The notes under the pieces were generated by a model. It saw nothing but the letters and a program-made list of their open reading frames with translations, was not told where the DNA came from and made no database searches. A stretch of DNA of 36,297 nt from Flavobacterium sp. (GTDB taxonomy: Bacteria > Bacteroidota > Bacteroidia > Flavobacteriales > Flavobacteriaceae): assembly GCA_023253295.1 (NCBI GenBank), contig JALRGZ010000002.1:1-36297 (forward strand), written 5' to 3'. Of this stretch, positions 1 to 14,932 are shown one piece after another (positions within the stretch are counted from its first letter, which is position 1; the number at the start of each line of letters is the position of its first letter). A program made the position numbers and the translations under genes.

Positions 1-1
1 A

Positions 2-484
<483 letters not shown>

Positions 485-534
485 TCAATGCACAGTAAAG
501 ACACAATATCAATAATTTAAGAAATACTAAAATC

Positions 535-2406
535 ATGGCGAAATTAGAACAATACTTTGATTACGTAAAGATAAACTTAGCGTCTCCAGAAAGAATAAGA
601 AAATGGGGAGAAAGAACTTTGCCTAATGGTCAAATAGTAGGAGAAGTAACTAAGCCAGAAACAATCAACTATAGAACATTAAAACCAGAAATGGATGGTC
701 TATTTTGTGAAAGAATTTTTGGTCCTGTTAAAGATTGGGAATGTCATTGTGGTAAGTACAAGAGAGTCAGATATAAAGGCATTATTTGTGAGAGATGTGG
801 AGTTGAAGTCGCTGAATCTAAGGTCAGAAGACATCGTATGGGACATATAGAATTGGCAGCACCGGTGACTCACGTATGGTATCTAAAAAGTCTACCAAGT
901 TATATTTCTATTCTCTTAGATATTCCATTGAAAGATGTAGAACAAATAGTATATTTTAATTCTTACATTGTCACTCGTCCAGGAAATTGTCCTAACCTGC
1001 GTTATAAACAATTACTAAGCGAAGATGAATGGATCGAAATAGAAGATCAATTATATCAAGAGGATTCAAATTTATACGGAGTAGAAGTTGGAATAGGTGC
1101 AGAAGCTATTCAAAAACTATTAAAAGATGTTGACTTAGAAGTAGAAGCTGAGAGTTTACGTGAAGATGTTTTAGCGACAAAAGGTAATAAACGTGATAAG
1201 GCCATAAAGCGTTTACGAGTGATAGATAATTTTATAGCTACAAGATCAGACCCGGCTTGGATGATATTAACAGTGCTACCAGTAATACCTCCTGATTTAA
1301 GACCAATGGTTCAATTAGATGGTGGACGTTTTGCAACTTCTGATCTTAATGATCTTTACCGAAGGGTTTTAAACCGAAATAACAGACTTATTCGTCTTCA
1401 AGAAATCTTGGCTCCAGAAATTATTATTCGAAATGAAAAGCGAATGTTACAAGAATCGGTAGATGCTCTTATAGACAATGGTAGAAGAGGCAGAACGGTA
1501 GTAGGGGCTAATAATAGACCACTGAAATCTTTATCAGACATAATCGAGGGTAAACAAGGAAGATTTAGACAAAACCTTTTAGGAAAAAGAGTAGATTACT
1601 CTGGTCGGTCAGTTATAGTTGTTGGGCCAACCTTACAATTGAATCAATGTGGTCTGCCTAGAGAAATGGCTTTAGAGCTGTTTCAACCTTTTGTTATTCA
1701 CAAACTGATACATCAAGGTTTAGTTAATAACATAAAAGCTGCGAAAAAAATGATACAAAAGAACGAATCTGTTATATGGAATGTGCTTGAAGAAGTTATT
1801 CAAGGACATCCTGTGTTACTTAACAGAGCACCTACTTTACATAGATTAGGTATTCAGGCTTTCGAACCAATCTTAGTAGAAGGCAGAGCTATCAAATTAC
1901 ATCCTTTGGTTTGTCCAGCGTTCAACGCAGATTTTGATGGGGATCAGATGGCTGTGCATATACCCTTATCTTTAGAAGCACAAGCAGAAGCTAGATTATT
2001 AATGCTAGCTCCTTACAACTTCCTATCTCCAGCAACTGGCGAACCAATTATTATGCCCAGTCAAGATATGGTATTAGGTTGCTATTATTTAACAACTCAT
2101 AATCCCTCTAAGCAATTGAATCAGGCATATTATTTTTCAGATTTAGACGATGCATTATTGGCCTATGAATGTAAAAAAATTGCCCTACATTCATATGTAT
2201 GGGTCAGGTTTGATGGAGAAGTTGAAGATGAAAAGATAAAAGTTAAAACAAGTATTTTAAAAGATAAATATACCTTGGATATCTTTACAGAAAGAATTAT
2301 AAAAACTGATGAAAACCAACAAATAATTGCTCAATATATCCTAACAACACCTGGACGAATTTTATTAAATAAAACTCTGTTTGATGCCTTAAAATTATCT
2401 AACTAA
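535..2406 (+). CDS. rpoC1: RNA polymerase beta' subunit (N-terminal split subunit)
   Basis: [12 protein letters not shown] catalytic motif, N-terminal zinc-ribbon CHCGKYKR...CERCGVEV. Confidence 0.98.
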   Translation: MAKLEQYFDYVKINLASPERIRKWGERTLPNGQIVGEVTKPETINYRTLKPEMDGLFCERIFGPVKDWECHCGKYKRVRYKGIICERCGVEVAESKVRRHRMGHIELAAPVTHVWYLKSLPSYISILLDIPLKDVEQIVYFNSYIVTRPGNCPNLRYKQLLSEDEWIEIEDQLYQEDSNLYGVEVGIGAEAIQKLLKDVDLEVEAESLREDVLATKGNKRDKAIKRLRVIDNFIATRSDPAWMILTVLPVIPPDLRPMVQLDGGRFATSDLNDLYRRVLNRNNRLIRLQEILAPEIIIRNEKRMLQESVDALIDNGRRGRTVVGANNRPLKSLSDIIEGKQGRFRQNLLGKRVDYSGRSVIVVGPTLQLNQCGLPREMALELFQPFVIHKLIHQGLVNNIKAAKKMIQKNESVIWNVLEEVIQGHPVLLNRAPTLHRLGIQAFEPILVEGRAIKLHPLVCPAFNADFDGDQMAVHIPLSLEAQAEARLLMLAPYNFLSPATGEPIIMPSQDMVLGCYYLTTHNPSKQLNQAYYFSDLDDALLAYECKKIALHSYVWVRFDGEVEDEKIKVKTSILKDKYTLDIFTERIIKTDENQQIIAQYILTTPGRILLNKTLFDALKLSN

Positions 2407-2504
2407 TAAATTCAGTCTTTAGATAGTTCTAAAAAAATGGAGACTTTAGCTATTTTATAAGGAACTTTAAAAATTTAATCTAAGTTGCAAATTAGAATAT
2501 AAAA

Positions 2505-5500
2505 ATGAAAGAAAAATACTTATTTATTCCACCTAAACCAAAATTTACTAATAAGACTATTGATAAAAAAGAGCTAAAGAAGCTTATGGCTTGGGCTTTT
2601 AGTAACTATGGTACTGGTAGGGCTTCTTATTTGGCTGATAAATTGAAAGATTTAGGATTTCATTATGCTACTCAAGCCGGTTTATCATTGAGTGTAGAAG
2701 ATTTAAGAGTACCTCCCACAAAAAGAGAGCTTCTTAAAAGAACAAACGAAGAAATAAATCTAACTCAGCAAAAATATGAGAGAGGAGAAATAACAACAGT
2801 CGAAAGATTTCAAAAAGTAATAGATACTTGGAACAATGCTAGTGAAGAGCTCAAAGACGAAGTAATCAAATACTTCAAAGACACTGATCCTTTAAATACT
2901 ATCTATATCATGGCTTTTTCAGGTGCAAGAGGTAATATTTCTCAGGTAAGACAACTTGTTGGAATGAGAGGCTTAATGGCAGATCCACAAGGACAAATTA
3001 TAGATTTACCTATTAAAAGTAATTTTAGAGAAGGTTTAACTGTAACTGAGTACATTATATCTTCTTATGGAGCTAGAAAAGGTTTGGTAGATACAGCACT
3101 TAGAACTGCTGATTCTGGATATCTAACAAGAAGATTAGTAGATGTCGCACAGGATATAATCATAAGAGAAATTGATTGTGACACAGACAGAGGCATTCTT
3201 TTAAAAGATATGGTTAGCAATAATCAAACTTTAATACCATTACAAAATAGACTATTAGGACGTGTATTATTTGAAACTTTACATTCTCCAGATAGTGCTA
3301 ATGTAATTGCCCATATTAATCAAGATTTGGATCATAATACTGCTGAATTTATAGTGAAAGCAGGAATAAAATCAGTCATAGTTAGATCACCTTTGACGTG
3401 TGAATCTTCGCGATCTGTATGTCAGTTTTGCTATGGTTGGAATTTAGCCCACGGTTCACTAGTGGATCTAGGCGAAGCAGTAGGAATTATTGCAGCTCAA
3501 TCAATTGGAGAGCCCGGGACGCAATTAACAATGCGAACATTCCACACCGGAGGAGTCTTTACAGGAGAATTAGCAGAACAAATTAAAGCGCCATTTGATG
3601 GTGTTTTAAGAATTCCGAAGTCTTTACGTACACGACTTATACGCACACGACATGGAGAAGAAGCATGTATATTAGAGGAAAGTTACAAATTAGATTTGTA
3701 TGATAATGAATATAACAAACACAAAATAGAATTCAAGCAAGGTACGATATTGTTCCTGAATGACAACGAACAATTTAAAAAATTCCAAATAATCGGAGAA
3801 CTCAGTACTAAAGGTAATTTAGTTACCGAACGTGTAACTAAAGATCTTAATAGTGAGAATTCTGGTGAAGTGTGTTTTTCTAATTTATACGTTGAAGAAA
3901 AAGTAGATCGTCAAGGTAATGCGATCACAAATACTCCAAAAGGTGGCTGCCTATGGATACTTTCGGGAGAAGTTTATAATCTACCGTCGTATGCTGAAAT
4001 AAAAATTCAAGAAAAAGAGTTCGTTACTAAAGACGCAGTATTAGCTACAAGCAAGGTTATTAGTGACTACGGCGGAGTAGTAAGATTAAATAATACTACC
4101 CAAGGTAACAACAGTACTGAACTACAGATAGTAACTTCTTCAGTCTCTTTAGAAAACGCGAATATCGTTCTTAATGAACAACATGGTAATAATTCAGATC
4201 CTTCATATCTTTTAGAAATGAGCGGTATTGAGAATATAAAATTCAATATGTTATGTTCTCCTGGTAATAAGATAGTAAACTCACAGATTATAGCAGAACT
4301 TATTGACTCTAAATATCAGACAGTAACTGGTGGCATAGTTAAATATGATGGCTTTGAAATTAATAAAAAAAATAAAAGTAAAAAGGGCTATGAAATCATA
4401 GGTCAAGGAGCTTTATTATGGATACCAGAAGAAACACATGAAATAAATAAAGATATTTCTTTATTACTTGTTGATGAAGGAGAGTTCATTCGTCCTGGAA
4501 CTGAGATTGTAAAAGAATTATATAGTCTCAGTGAGGGATATGTGCAAATTATACAAGAGAATGAAATAGTTAAAGAAGTTATCATTAAACCGGGGACAAA
4601 ATATTTAAGTGTTAGTAACACTAATAATAATGAATACCCAAAAATCGTCAGAGAAAGTGATAGTGAACATTCTCAATATCAGTCTGAAGGGATTCTTTAT
4701 GTTGAAAAATTTCAATCTAGAAATCAAGGTGAACTATTAATTAGACAAGTAACTGAATTCAAAATTGATAACGAGGAAATATACTTAGACCTAAATTATC
4801 TGACAAAAGAGAAGAACTCTATTACTATTAAACCAACAAAAAGAGTACTGTTTAAAGACGGGCAGAGAGTTAAATCAAAATATGGTGTTGATTTGGTTAA
4901 AACTTATTTAGTAATGTCAGTAGATTTTGATCAACCACACTTATCTGCTGATGTAGAGTTTATCGCCAATAATCACAATGACAAGTATAAATTGCAGTTA
5001 AGTGTATTAGAAACGCTGCAAATTAAACAAGATGATTTTGGTGAAGCGAACCAAATATCGACAATTACTAGTTTATGCGTACAAAACAACCAACTTATAG
5101 AAGCTGGTAGCACTGTAGCCGAAACTCACTTGTTAGCAAACTCACAAGGTTTCGTGCAAAATGTTAGCACAAAAAATCAATCTAGTTCTAAACTACTTAT
5201 ACTTACTCAAAACGATGAAAAAATCATTGATATTTATAGTCAAACGCCTCAAGTTTCAGAGGGAGATTTTATAAGGGCGGGTGACCAAATAGCTAATGGT
5301 ATAATTGCCCAGGCTTCAGGACAGATTGTAGAGATTAAAAGAGATACTATTAAAATTAGGGCAGGTAATCCCTATCTAGTCTCTTCTAATGCTATATTAC
5401 AAGTCAAAAATGGGACACTTGTTGAAAGAGGCGACACTCTAGCCATTTTAGTGTTTGAAAGATCAAAAACCGGAGATATTGTGCAAGGTCTTCCAAGAAT

Positions 5501-6428
5501 TGAAGAAATTTTAGAAGCGCGGAAACCGAAAGAACCGTGTAAGCTTGCTCAAAGGCCTGGCAAAATTACTCTAAGTTATGACTCTGAAGATAATAAATGT
5601 GTGAGGATATTAAGCTCTAATGGAGAATATAATGAATATATCATAAGTGGAATACAAAAAATTATTGTTTCTAATGGAGATAACATCATATTAGCTGAAC
5701 CATTAACAGATGGGGCACCCAATCCCCATGAAATGCTAGGATTATTTTTTAACTTCTATAAAGAAAGAATGGAGCTTTATGAAGCAGCTAAGTTATCATT
5801 ACAAAAAGTACAAACATATTTAGTCAATGAAGTCCAAAATGTTTATCAATCACAGAACGTTGATATTTCAGATAAACATATAGAGGTAATTGTTAGACAA
5901 ATGACATCTAAAGTAAGAGTAGAAGATGGAGGAGATACGACTCTGCTACCTGGAGAATTAGTAGAATTGCAGCAAATTGAAAATATCAATGAAGCTATGA
6001 CTTTGACGAAAGGATTTCCTGCTAGATATTCTCCAGTACTTTTAGGTATTACAAAATCTTCATTAAATACAGACAGTTTTATTTCTGCAGCAAGTTTCCA
6101 AGAAACAACAAGAGTCTTAACAGAAGCTGCAATAGAAGGAAAAGCTGATTGGTTACGTGGTCTGAAGGAAAACGTTATCATAGGGAGATTAATTCCAGCA
6201 GGTACAGGTTTTAATTCATATAATGACATATCTAAAAACTTTGTTTCAGAGAAAAAAAACCAAATAACTAATTCCTATGGAGAAAATAAAAAAAATAGTA
6301 ACGAAGAACGGAACATAGAAGATATTATCCTGGATGATAATATAGCAAGGAATTATCCTTTAATAGATAATCCTATTAATAATTTTGATACGATAGAACA
6401 GAATTTAAATCTAAGCAAAGAAATTTAG
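2505..6428 (+). CDS. rpoC2: RNA polymerase beta'' subunit
   Basis: [45 protein letters not shown] motifs; downstream of rpoC1. Confidence 0.98.
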   Translation: MKEKYLFIPPKPKFTNKTIDKKELKKLMAWAFSNYGTGRASYLADKLKDLGFHYATQAGLSLSVEDLRVPPTKRELLKRTNEEINLTQQKYERGEITTVERFQKVIDTWNNASEELKDEVIKYFKDTDPLNTIYIMAFSGARGNISQVRQLVGMRGLMADPQGQIIDLPIKSNFREGLTVTEYIISSYGARKGLVDTALRTADSGYLTRRLVDVAQDIIIREIDCDTDRGILLKDMVSNNQTLIPLQNRLLGRVLFETLHSPDSANVIAHINQDLDHNTAEFIVKAGIKSVIVRSPLTCESSRSVCQFCYGWNLAHGSLVDLGEAVGIIAAQSIGEPGTQLTMRTFHTGGVFTGELAEQIKAPFDGVLRIPKSLRTRLIRTRHGEEACILEESYKLDLYDNEYNKHKIEFKQGTILFLNDNEQFKKFQIIGELSTKGNLVTERVTKDLNSENSGEVCFSNLYVEEKVDRQGNAITNTPKGGCLWILSGEVYNLPSYAEIKIQEKEFVTKDAVLATSKVISDYGGVVRLNNTTQGNNSTELQIVTSSVSLENANIVLNEQHGNNSDPSYLLEMSGIENIKFNMLCSPGNKIVNSQIIAELIDSKYQTVTGGIVKYDGFEINKKNKSKKGYEIIGQGALLWIPEETHEINKDISLLLVDEGEFIRPGTEIVKELYSLSEGYVQIIQENEIVKEVIIKPGTKYLSVSNTNNNEYPKIVRESDSEHSQYQSEGILYVEKFQSRNQGELLIRQVTEFKIDNEEIYLDLNYLTKEKNSITIKPTKRVLFKDGQRVKSKYGVDLVKTYLVMSVDFDQPHLSADVEFIANNHNDKYKLQLSVLETLQIKQDDFGEANQISTITSLCVQNNQLIEAGSTVAETHLLANSQGFVQNVSTKNQSSSKLLILTQNDEKIIDIYSQTPQVSEGDFIRAGDQIANGIIAQASGQIVEIKRDTIKIRAGNPYLVSSNAILQVKNGTLVERGDTLAILVFERSKTGDIVQGLPRIEEILEARKPKEPCKLAQRPGKITLSYDSEDNKCVRILSSNGEYNEYIISGIQKIIVSNGDNIILAEPLTDGAPNPHEMLGLFFNFYKERMELYEAAKLSLQKVQTYLVNEVQNVYQSQNVDISDKHIEVIVRQMTSKVRVEDGGDTTLLPGELVELQQIENINEAMTLTKGFPARYSPVLLGITKSSLNTDSFISAASFQETTRVLTEAAIEGKADWLRGLKENVIIGRLIPAGTGFNSYNDISKNFVSEKKNQITNSYGENKKNSNEERNIEDIILDDNIARNYPLIDNPINNFDTIEQNLNLSKEI

Positions 6429-6491
6429 AAAAAAAAAGATTATCTATATTACGTACAACCTAAAAAACTTAAAGTACAAGGAGTAAAAATT

Positions 6492-7223
6492 ATGGCGGTT
6501 GTTACTTTAGCCGAACTATTAGAAGCTGGTGTACATTTTGGGCATCAATCTAGACGTTGGAATCCTAAAATGTTCCCTTATATTTATGCAGAAAGAAATG
6601 GCATACATATCATCGATCTAGTTCAAACAGCACAGCTGTTAACTCAAGCTTGCGAATTCACTCGCCAAGCTTCTGAACAAGGAAAAAATTTCTTGTTTGT
6701 CGGCACAAAACGGCAGGCCGCTGCAGTAGTCGCACAAGAAGCGGAAAGATGTGGAGCTTACTATGTCAACCAAAGATGGCTAGGGGGTATATTAACGAAC
6801 TGGTTTACAATCAGAACTCGAGTGGAAAGATTAAAAGATCTAGAGAATAAAGAGGAAAGTGGTTACTTAGACAGACTTCCAAAAAAAGAAACTGCTTTAT
6901 TACGTAGAGAATTGGAAAAACTACGCAAAAATCTGGATGGTATTAAAGATATGAAACGCCTTCCGGATTTAGTTGTTATAGTAGACCAAAAACGAGAAAG
7001 TACTGCTGTACAGGAATGCAGAAAATTAGGAATTCCTATTATTTCTATACTGGATACCAATTGCAACCCAGAATTAGCAGATATTCCGATTCCTGCTAAT
7101 GATGATGCTATTAGATCTATTAAATTAATTCTTGGAAAAATAGCGGATGCAATCTGTGAAGGAAACAATGGAAAAGTTTCTTTAGAAAGACAGGATTCTG
7201 AGGAACTACAAACAGTTCAATAG
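6492..7223 (+). CDS. rps2: 30S ribosomal protein S2
   Basis: [35 protein letters not shown], typical S2. Confidence 0.98.
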   Translation: MAVVTLAELLEAGVHFGHQSRRWNPKMFPYIYAERNGIHIIDLVQTAQLLTQACEFTRQASEQGKNFLFVGTKRQAAAVVAQEAERCGAYYVNQRWLGGILTNWFTIRTRVERLKDLENKEESGYLDRLPKKETALLRRELEKLRKNLDGIKDMKRLPDLVVIVDQKRESTAVQECRKLGIPIISILDTNCNPELADIPIPANDDAIRSIKLILGKIADAICEGNNGKVSLERQDSEELQTVQ

Positions 7224-7270
7224 AAAAAAATTAGTAAGAACTTATTAAATTAACTTTAGCGAGGGTAATT

Positions 7271-7930
7271 ATGGCAGCAGAAATTTCTGCAAAAACAGTG
7301 AAGGAATTAAGGGATAAAACAGCCGCTGGAATGATGGATTGTAAAAAAGCTTTACAAGAATCTAACGGGGACTTTGAAAAAGCAATGGAAAGTCTTAGAA
7401 AGAAAGGACTAGCCTCTGCTAATAAAAAAGCAGATAGAATCGCAACTGAAGGAATAATTGAATCTTATATTCATATGGGAGGTAAATTAGGAGTACTGGT
7501 AGAAGTTAACTGTGAAACAGACTTCGTGGCAAGAAGAGAAGAATTCCAAGAATTAGCAAAAAACGTTGCTATGCAAATAGCGGCAAGCCCTGCTGTAAAG
7601 TTTGTTAGTTTAAAAGAAATCCCACAAAGCATAATAGACGAAGAGAAAAAAATTGAATTAGAAAAGAATGATTTAGCGAATAAACCACAAGAAATAAAAG
7701 AAAAAATTGTAGAAGGAAGAATACAAAAGCGGTTAAATGAAATGATCTTATTAGAACAATCATTTATTCGTGATTCTGACATAACTATAGAAGAGCTGGT
7801 AAAACGTAACATAGCTCTTATGGGAGAGAATATACAAATTCGTAGATTTGAAAGATTTAACTTAGGAGAAGGGCTAGAAAAACGCTCCGAAAACTTTAGC
7901 GATGAAGTCGAAAAAATGAAGAAACAATAG
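7271..7930 (+). CDS. tsf: translation elongation factor Ts
   Basis: [19 protein letters not shown]...[12 protein letters not shown] motifs. Confidence 0.97.
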   Translation: MAAEISAKTVKELRDKTAAGMMDCKKALQESNGDFEKAMESLRKKGLASANKKADRIATEGIIESYIHMGGKLGVLVEVNCETDFVARREEFQELAKNVAMQIAASPAVKFVSLKEIPQSIIDEEKKIELEKNDLANKPQEIKEKIVEGRIQKRLNEMILLEQSFIRDSDITIEELVKRNIALMGENIQIRRFERFNLGEGLEKRSENFSDEVEKMKKQ

Positions 7931-8245
7931 CAAAGCTATTAAGATATTACTTATATCTGAACTAGCTTTATTATTTATATATATAAATTTAGTTCACAAG
8001 TAAGTAAAAGATAGTTGATATAAGCTATTCAATATTCCCATATGACTCATACAGTTTTATTTTCTTTGTTGCATAATAATTGTAAGAAAATGGAAATATT
8101 TTAGACATATCAATTTCTTTCAATTCTGATTTATTAATTATTCTTATATGTAAATTTGGAAGGTATAATTTATATGTGTTAAGTAAAATTCATGCCTTTC
8201 TTTAACAATACAATCATAGACACTTTAAAGAAATTGTAATTAAGT

Positions 8246-8986
8246 ATGTATCAAGATAGCTTTTATATTTTAGACTCTGCTTTTTCTCTATCTGAGATAG
8301 AAGTTGGAGCGCACCTTTACTGGGAAGTAGCTGGAATGAAGTTACATGGTCAAGTATTCATAGTATCTTGGCTAGTAACAGCAGCACTATTAGCGTTTAC
8401 CATAGTTGGAACAAGAGATCTTAAACAAGCTCCACAAGGAATTCAAAACTTTATGGAATATGTTTACGAGTTCTTACAAGATATCGCTAAGAACCAGATC
8501 GGTGAAGAAGAATACCGTCCATGGGTTCCATACATCGCGACTGTATTCTTATTTATCTTCACTTCTAACTGGGCTGGTGCTTTAATTCCTTGGAAATTAA
8601 TACAATTACCTGAAGGTGAATTAGCAGCACCTACGAACGATATTAACGTAACTGTAGCATTAGCTTTATTAACTTCACTTTCATACTTCTATGCTGGACT
8701 AAGCAAGAAGGGAATTGGATATTTCTCACGTTACGTAAGCCCTACACCTATATTATTACCAATTAATATTCTTGAAGATTTCACTAAGCCGTTATCCTTA
8801 AGTTTCCGTTTATTCGGTAATATTCTAGCTGATGAATTAGTGGTATCTGTATTTGCTTTATTAGTTCCAATCTTAATTCCATTACCTGTGATGACATTAG
8901 GATTATTTGCGAGTTCAGTGCAAGCACTAATTTTCTCTACTTTATCTGCAGCTTATATTGGTGAAGCTCTAGAAGATCATCACTAG
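8246..8986 (+). CDS. atpI: ATP synthase CF0 subunit a
   Basis: [19 protein letters not shown] motif; followed by atpH. Confidence 0.98.
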   Translation: MYQDSFYILDSAFSLSEIEVGAHLYWEVAGMKLHGQVFIVSWLVTAALLAFTIVGTRDLKQAPQGIQNFMEYVYEFLQDIAKNQIGEEEYRPWVPYIATVFLFIFTSNWAGALIPWKLIQLPEGELAAPTNDINVTVALALLTSLSYFYAGLSKKGIGYFSRYVSPTPILLPINILEDFTKPLSLSFRLFGNILADELVVSVFALLVPILIPLPVMTLGLFASSVQALIFSTLSAAYIGEALEDHH

Positions 8987-9054
8987 TAGAGTTGTATTAA
9001 AAAATAAGTAATGTATAATGGAATCTGAAATTTTCTAAAATAATTATTAATTAA

Positions 9055-9318
<264 letters not shown>

Positions 9319-9421
9319 TCCTTTTACAAGCTAAATATTTTTTAGTCAGTTTAACCACTTTGTGTGGTTAAACTGTATCTGGATTTCATTTTTTTAAGGG
9401 TCAACTAAAAAAATAATTACA

Positions 9422-9889
9422 ATGACAAACTCCCTATTCTTACTGGCTGAGGGTGGCTTATTTGATTTCAACGCTACTCTGCCATTGATGGCACTGCAAA
9501 TTTTACTGATGATGGTTGTACTAAATGCTATATTTTATACACCCATTGCAAAGGTTCTAGATGAACGAGATGAATACATACGTAACAATCTTACTAAAGC
9601 TTCAGAAACTTTAGCAAAAGCTGAAGCTATTACTAAGCAATATGAGCAAGATCTGGCTAAAGAAAGAAGAGATGCCCAAATGATTATTGCTTCCTCTCAA
9701 AAAGAAGCTCAAGAGATAGTTGCAATGGAAATCAAGCAAGCCCAAAAAGACACTGAGCTTTTAGTTAACGAAGCTACTACTCAGCTTAATTCACAAAAAG
9801 ACAAAGCTTTACAAGCTTTAGAAAAACAAGTGAACACTCTAAGTGAGCAAATTAAAAACAAGCTTTTAAGCGGTCAATTAGCAGGCTAA
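9422..9889 (+). CDS. atpG: ATP synthase CF0 subunit b'
   Basis: Single N-terminal TM plus long coiled coil; position between atpH and atpF. Confidence 0.93.
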   Translation: MTNSLFLLAEGGLFDFNATLPLMALQILLMMVVLNAIFYTPIAKVLDERDEYIRNNLTKASETLAKAEAITKQYEQDLAKERRDAQMIIASSQKEAQEIVAMEIKQAQKDTELLVNEATTQLNSQKDKALQALEKQVNTLSEQIKNKLLSGQLAG

Positions 9890-9959
9890 ACTTCGATATA
9901 TCTCATTACATCATTAAATTGAAAATTGAGTAACAAAATTATTACGTAGCTTATGAATT

Positions 9960-10517
9960 ATGGAAATTATGAATGATTTTTTATTGATTAGCAGCCTAGC
10001 TGAACTAGCCTCAGAAACTAAAAAAGGTTTTGGTTTTAATCCAAGTAACTTCTTAGAAGCTAATGTTATTAACATAGCCATTTTACTTTCTGGTGTTGTG
10101 TACTTAGGCCGCAACTTCTTAACTTCAGCACTTGAAGTGAGACAGCAAAAGGTAGCAGAAGCTATACAAGAAGCTGAAGAAAGACTTGTACAAGCTAATT
10201 CAAGATTACTAGAATCTGAAAAGCAATTAACACAAGCTCAAGCTGTTATTGAACAGATAAAGCAAGAAGCTGGAAAGACTGCTCGTACAGTTAAAGAAAG
10301 TATTTTAGCTCAAGGTAAGCTAGATATTGAAAGACTTACGAACAATGGTAAGGCTAGTATAGAAAAGGCTGAAATGCAAATCAAAAAGCAAATCCAGCAA
10401 CATATTACTGATCTTGCGATCCAAAAAGTAACAGTTCAACTAAAAGAATACATGACTCCTAACTTACAGTCAAAAGTCATAGATTCGAACATATCTAATT
10501 TAGGAGGGCAACTATGA
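9960..10517 (+). CDS. atpF: ATP synthase CF0 subunit b
   Basis: GFGFNPSNFLEANVINIAILLSGVVYLGRNFL; overlaps atpD by 4 nt (ATGA). The in-frame ATG at 9969 is an alternative start. Confidence 0.94.
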   Translation: MEIMNDFLLISSLAELASETKKGFGFNPSNFLEANVINIAILLSGVVYLGRNFLTSALEVRQQKVAEAIQEAEERLVQANSRLLESEKQLTQAQAVIEQIKQEAGKTARTVKESILAQGKLDIERLTNNGKASIEKAEMQIKKQIQQHITDLAIQKVTVQLKEYMTPNLQSKVIDSNISNLGGQL

Positions 10518-11050
10518 GTAAAAACCTTAAAGTAGCTAAGCCTTACGCTGATGCTTTCCTTGACATAGCTAACAAAAGTACTGTAATTAATGACCTTGAT
10601 TGCATTGCTGCAGCTTTATCTGAATCAAAAGATTTACAAAAAGCAATAGCTAACCCATTAATATCATCTACTGCTAAAAAAGATATTATTAAATCTATTT
10701 TTGCAGGTAACGTTGATGCTAACACTGTTAAGTTTATGATGGTACTTTGCGACAGAGGTAGAATTAACTACTTAGAATCAATCGTAGAGGCAGCACTAAT
10801 GTTAGCTTACAAAAATTCTGCTATCGAAATAGCATATGTAACTTCATCAGTAGAACTATCATCAGCTCAAACAGAAACTTTAGTAGAGAAACTAAAAACT
10901 ATGACTAAAGCCGAGCAAATCAAGTTAAACCTTAAAGTAGATGCAAGTCTTATTGGTGGATTCAAAGTACAAATTGGATCTAAGATCATTGACACAAGTG
11001 TTCAAAATCAATTAAGACAACTTTCTTCTTACTTAGGAGCTTCAGTTTAA
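10514..11050 (+). CDS. atpD: ATP synthase CF1 delta subunit
   Basis: VAKPYADAFLDIA... plus GGFKVQIGSKIIDTSVQNQLRQL C-terminal signature. Confidence 0.95.
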   Translation: MSKNLKVAKPYADAFLDIANKSTVINDLDCIAAALSESKDLQKAIANPLISSTAKKDIIKSIFAGNVDANTVKFMMVLCDRGRINYLESIVEAALMLAYKNSAIEIAYVTSSVELSSAQTETLVEKLKTMTKAEQIKLNLKVDASLIGGFKVQIGSKIIDTSVQNQLRQLSSYLGASV

Positions 11051-11108
11051 AATAACTGAAATAACGAATCACAAAAATTATAATTTATCAAAATAGCCAA
11101 GCATTGAT

Positions 11109-12617
11109 ATGGTAAACATTAGACCTGACGAAATTAGCAGCATCATCCGTCAACAAATAGACAAGTATGACCAAGGCGTACAAGTAGCAAACGTTGGAAC
11201 TGTATTACAAGTTGGTGATGGTATTGCTCGTGTTTACGGATTAGACCAAGTAATGGCTGGAGAGTTACTTGAATTCGAAGATTCAACAATCGGTATCGCA
11301 CTAAACCTAGAAACTGACAACGTAGGTGTTGTATTAATGGGTGAAGGTAGAGGGATTTTAGAAGGTAGTTCTGTAAAAGCTACTGGTAAAATTGCTCAAG
11401 TTCCTGTAGGTGATGGATACTTAGGCCGTGTTGTTAACGCTTTAGGTGCACCTATCGACGGTAAAGGCGATATTAGCACTAGTGACACTAGATTAATAGA
11501 ATCTATTGCTCCTGGTATTATTTCTAGAAAATCTGTTTGTGAGCCTATGCAAACAGGTATCACTGCAATTGACTCTATGATTCCTATTGGTAGAGGCCAA
11601 CGTGAACTTATTATTGGCGACCGTCAAACAGGTAAAACATCAGTAGCAATCGATACTATTATTAACCAAAAAACAGAAAACGTTGTTTGTGTTTACGTAG
11701 CAATCGGACAAAAAGCAGCTTCTGTTGCTGCTGTAGTTACTCAATTAGAAGAGAAGGGTGGTTTAGATTACACAGTGATCGTAGCCGCTAATGCTGATGA
11801 CCCAGCAACTCTACAATACATTGCTCCTTACACAGGTGCAGCTATTGCAGAATACTTCATGTACAAAGGACAAGCTACTTTAGTAATCTATGATGATTTA
11901 ACTAAGCAAGCTAATGCGTACAGACAAATGTCTCTACTTCTAAGAAGACCACCTGGAAGAGAAGCTTTCCCTGGTGATGTATTCTACCTTCACTCTAGAT
12001 TACTAGAAAGAGCTGCTAAATTAAGTGATGCTCTAGGAGGAGGAAGTATGACTGCACTTCCGATTATCGAAACGCAAGCTGGTGACGTTTCTGCATACAT
12101 TCCTACAAACGTTATTTCAATCACAGATGGACAAATTTTCTTATCTGGTGATTTATTTAACGCAGGTATCAGACCAGCTATTAACGTAGGTATTTCTGTA
12201 TCACGTGTTGGTTCAGCTGCGCAAATCAAAGCAATGAAGCAAGTAGCTGGTAAACTAAAACTGGAACTAGCACAATTCGCGGAATTAGAAGCGTTCTCTC
12301 AGTTTGCTTCTGATCTAGACCAAGCTACAAGAAATCAACTAGCAAGAGGTCAAAGATTAAGAGAAATTCTTAAGCAAGCAGCTAACTCTCCTATTCCAGT
12401 AGAAGAGCAAGTAGCAATTATCTACACAGGTATTAACGGTTTCTTAGATGATATTGAAGTAGCGAAAGTAAAAACTTTCGTTGAAACTCTAAGAACAAAC
12501 TTAAGAAACTCAAAGCCTGAGTACGCTAAGATTGTTAAAGAGACTAAAGCTTTCTCACCAGAAGCTGAAGCTATGCTAAAAGAAGTTATTAGCAGTACAA
12601 AGAGCAGTTTTGCTTAA
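11109..12617 (+). CDS. atpA: ATP synthase CF1 alpha subunit
   Basis: [16 protein letters not shown]-loop and full-length alpha subunit. Confidence 0.99.
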   Translation: MVNIRPDEISSIIRQQIDKYDQGVQVANVGTVLQVGDGIARVYGLDQVMAGELLEFEDSTIGIALNLETDNVGVVLMGEGRGILEGSSVKATGKIAQVPVGDGYLGRVVNALGAPIDGKGDISTSDTRLIESIAPGIISRKSVCEPMQTGITAIDSMIPIGRGQRELIIGDRQTGKTSVAIDTIINQKTENVVCVYVAIGQKAASVAAVVTQLEEKGGLDYTVIVAANADDPATLQYIAPYTGAAIAEYFMYKGQATLVIYDDLTKQANAYRQMSLLLRRPPGREAFPGDVFYLHSRLLERAAKLSDALGGGSMTALPIIETQAGDVSAYIPTNVISITDGQIFLSGDLFNAGIRPAINVGISVSRVGSAAQIKAMKQVAGKLKLELAQFAELEAFSQFASDLDQATRNQLARGQRLREILKQAANSPIPVEEQVAIIYTGINGFLDDIEVAKVKTFVETLRTNLRNSKPEYAKIVKETKAFSPEAEAMLKEVISSTKSSFA

Positions 12618-12640
12618 TTAGTAACTAACAATAACGCAAT

Positions 12641-12687
12641 AAAAAAACTCAAAGTTATTAATTAATTAATAACTTTGAGTTTTTTTA
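12641..12687. terminator. bidirectional hairpin between convergent atpA and sufC
   Basis: Near-perfect palindrome AAAAAAACTCAAAGTTATTAATTAATTAATAACTTTGAGTTTTTTT. Confidence 0.75.
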
Positions 12688-13440
12688 TTTTAACCAATCA
12701 TAGCCTTTTGTTTCCAGTTCTTTAGCCAGTGATTTATCTCCAGTTTTTATAATTTTCCCATCTTGCATCACATGTATGAACGTTGGCTCAATATAATCTA
12801 GTAGTCGTTGATAGTGAGTTATCAAAACTACAGCATTAGATTCGTTAGCTAAACTATTAATTCCCTTAGCAACAATTTTTAAAGCGTCAATATCTAGCCC
12901 TGAATCTGTTTCATCTAATATAGATAACTTTGTGTCTAACACAGCCATCTGAAGTATCTCATTACGTTTTTTTTCACCACCAGAGAATCCCTCATTAACG
13001 CTTCTATTCAAAAATGCAGGATCCATATTGATAACTTCTAACTTTTGTGTGATGAAATCAAAAAACTCTAATGGATCTAGTTCCTCTAAACCTTGATATT
13101 TTCTTCTTGCGTTGCAAGAAAGCCGCAGAAAATCAGCATTACTTACTCCAGGTATTTCTATTGGATACTGAAAACCTAAGAATATCCCTTTTTGAGATCT
13201 CTCTTCAGGATCAGTTTCAATAATAGACTCACCATTGAACAAAATATCTCCTCCTGTGATCCTATAAGCTGAATGACCAGCTACAATCTTGGCAAACGTG
13301 CTTTTACCAGAACCATTTTTTCCCATTATTGCGTGGATTTCACCAGCATTGACCTTTAAATTTAAATCTTTGATAACTGGTGTATCATTTATTGATGCTT
13401 TAAGCCCTTGAATTTCAAGGATAGGCGAAGTGTTAACCAT
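12685..13440 (-). CDS. sufC: SUF Fe-S assembly ATPase SufC (Ycf16)
   Basis: ABC ATPase with [13 protein letters not shown] Walker A and [13 protein letters not shown] signature. The ORF track start (13455) is inside suf[14 protein letters not shown] at 13440 is the more likely start. Confidence 0.95.
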   Translation of the reverse strand: MVNTSPILEIQGLKASINDTPVIKDLNLKVNAGEIHAIMGKNGSGKSTFAKIVAGHSAYRITGGDILFNGESIIETDPEERSQKGIFLGFQYPIEIPGVSNADFLRLSCNARRKYQGLEELDPLEFFDFITQKLEVINMDPAFLNRSVNEGFSGGEKKRNEILQMAVLDTKLSILDETDSGLDIDALKIVAKGINSLANESNAVVLITHYQRLLDYIEPTFIHVMQDGKIIKTGDKSLAKELETKGYDWLK

Positions 13441-13447
13441 ATTTTTT

Positions 13448-14932
13448 TTATCCAACTGTTCCTTCTAATTTTAAACTTAATAAGCGGTCTGCTTCTAGAG
13501 CAAATTCCATAGGCAACTCGCTAAAAACATCTTTACAAAAGCCACTAATCATCAAGCTTATAGCCGACTCCATATCTATACCGCGTTGTAAGAAGTAGAA
13601 CAACTGTTCTTCTTCTATTTTAGAAGTTGAAGCTTCGTGTTCCACAGTACTTGTTGGATTATTAACTTGTATATAAGGGAAAGTATTTGCCTGTGATTTA
13701 TCTCCAATTAACATAGAATCACATTGAGAATAATTGACACTGTGATGAGCTTTTGGTCCAATTTTCACTTGACCTCTATAAGTATTCTTGGAGTTACCGG
13801 AAGATATGCCTTTTGAAACAATACGACTTTTTGTTCTAGGAGCTACATGAATCATTTTGGTTCCAGTGTCAGCTTGCTGATAGTTATTGGTCAATGCTAC
13901 AGAATAAAATTCACCTATTGAATTTTCTCCGGCTAAAACGCAACTAGGGTACTTCCACGTAATAGATGAACCTGTTTCAACCTGTGTCCAAGAAATTTTA
14001 GAATTTTTTCCTGCACATAAGCCGCGCTTAGTGACAAAATTATATATTCCGCCAATTCCATTTTCATCACCTGAGTACCAATTTTGTACAGTAGAGTACT
14101 TAATCTCTGCATTATCTAATGCAACTAACTCAACAATAGCAGCATGTAACTGATTTGTATCAAATTGAGGCGCCGTGCAACCTTCTAAATAACTAACTTT
14201 GCTATTAACATCAGCTATAATCAACGTTCTCTCGAACTGACCAGAATCCTGATTATTTATTCTAAAATATGTAGATAACTCTAATGGACAAGTAACATTA
14301 GGAGGAATGTAACAAAAAGACCCCTCACTAAAAACAGCTGAATTTAGTGCTGCAAAATAATTATCGCCTATAGGAACTACTGTACCTAAATACTTCTCTA
14401 CTAGGGATGGATGAGATTGTAATGCTTCAGAAATAGGACAAAAAATAACTCCAACTTTAGAGAGCTCATCTTTAAAAGTGGTTCCAACTGATACGCTATC
14501 AAATATCGCATCTACAGCAACATTAGCTAGTTTTTTTTGTTCTGTTAGTGGAATTCCTAGTTTTTCGAAGGTTGATAAAATGTCTTTATCGACTTCATCT
14601 AGACTTGATAAGTTATCCTTTTTTTTCGGAGCAGAATAATAAAGTATATTTTGATAATCAATATCTGTGTAATGAAGAGATGCCCATGTAGGAGCAATCA
14701 TCTTTTGCCAATATGCGAAAGCCCTCAATCTGAAGTCCAGCATAAATTGAGGTTCTCTTTTTTTCAATGAAATTAACCTAATAACGTCATCATTTATCCC
14801 TTTTGGAAAATCTTCTACTTCAACGTCAGTAGTAAAACCATATTTGTAAGGTTGAGCAAGAATTTTTTGCACATCTAAATTACTCTGATCTTTTTCATTA
14901 AATGTATCTAATGAAGTATCTGTGTTGACCAT
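13448..14932 (-). CDS. sufB: SUF Fe-S assembly scaffold SufB (Ycf24)
   Basis: Typical SufB: ...[20 protein letters not shown]..., QCDSMLIGD, ...ISGFCKDVF. Confidence 0.97.
   Translation of the reverse strand: MVNTDTSLDTFNEKDQSNLDVQKILAQPYKYGFTTDVEVEDFPKGINDDVIRLISLKKREPQFMLDFRLRAFAYWQKMIAPTWASLHYTDIDYQNILYYSAPKKKDNLSSLDEVDKDILSTFEKLGIPLTEQKKLANVAVDAIFDSVSVGTTFKDELSKVGVIFCPISEALQSHPSLVEKYLGTVVPIGDNYFAALNSAVFSEGSFCYIPPNVTCPLELSTYFRINNQDSGQFERTLIIADVNSKVSYLEGCTAPQFDTNQLHAAIVELVALDNAEIKYSTVQNWYSGDENGIGGIYNFVTKRGLCAGKNSKISWTQVETGSSITWKYPSCVLAGENSIGEFYSVALTNNYQQADTGTKMIHVAPRTKSRIVSKGISSGNSKNTYRGQVKIGPKAHHSVNYSQCDSMLIGDKSQANTFPYIQVNNPTSTVEHEASTSKIEEEQLFYFLQRGIDMESAISLMISGFCKDVFSELPMEFALEADRLLSLKLEGTVG

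Noticed and set aside
4403-4621. Minus-strand 72-aa ORF inside rpoC2
   Set aside because: Antisense shadow of rpoC2; no domain support
5846-6229. Minus-strand 127-aa ORF inside rpoC2
   Set aside because: Fully antisense to conserved rpoC2 coding sequence; no recognisable domain; codon-shadow ORF
6863-7168. Minus-strand 101-aa ORF inside rps2
   Set aside because: Antisense shadow of a conserved ribosomal protein gene
7471-7812. Minus-strand 113-aa ORF inside tsf
   Set aside because: Antisense shadow of tsf; Ser/Phe-rich composition typical of reversed AT-rich codons
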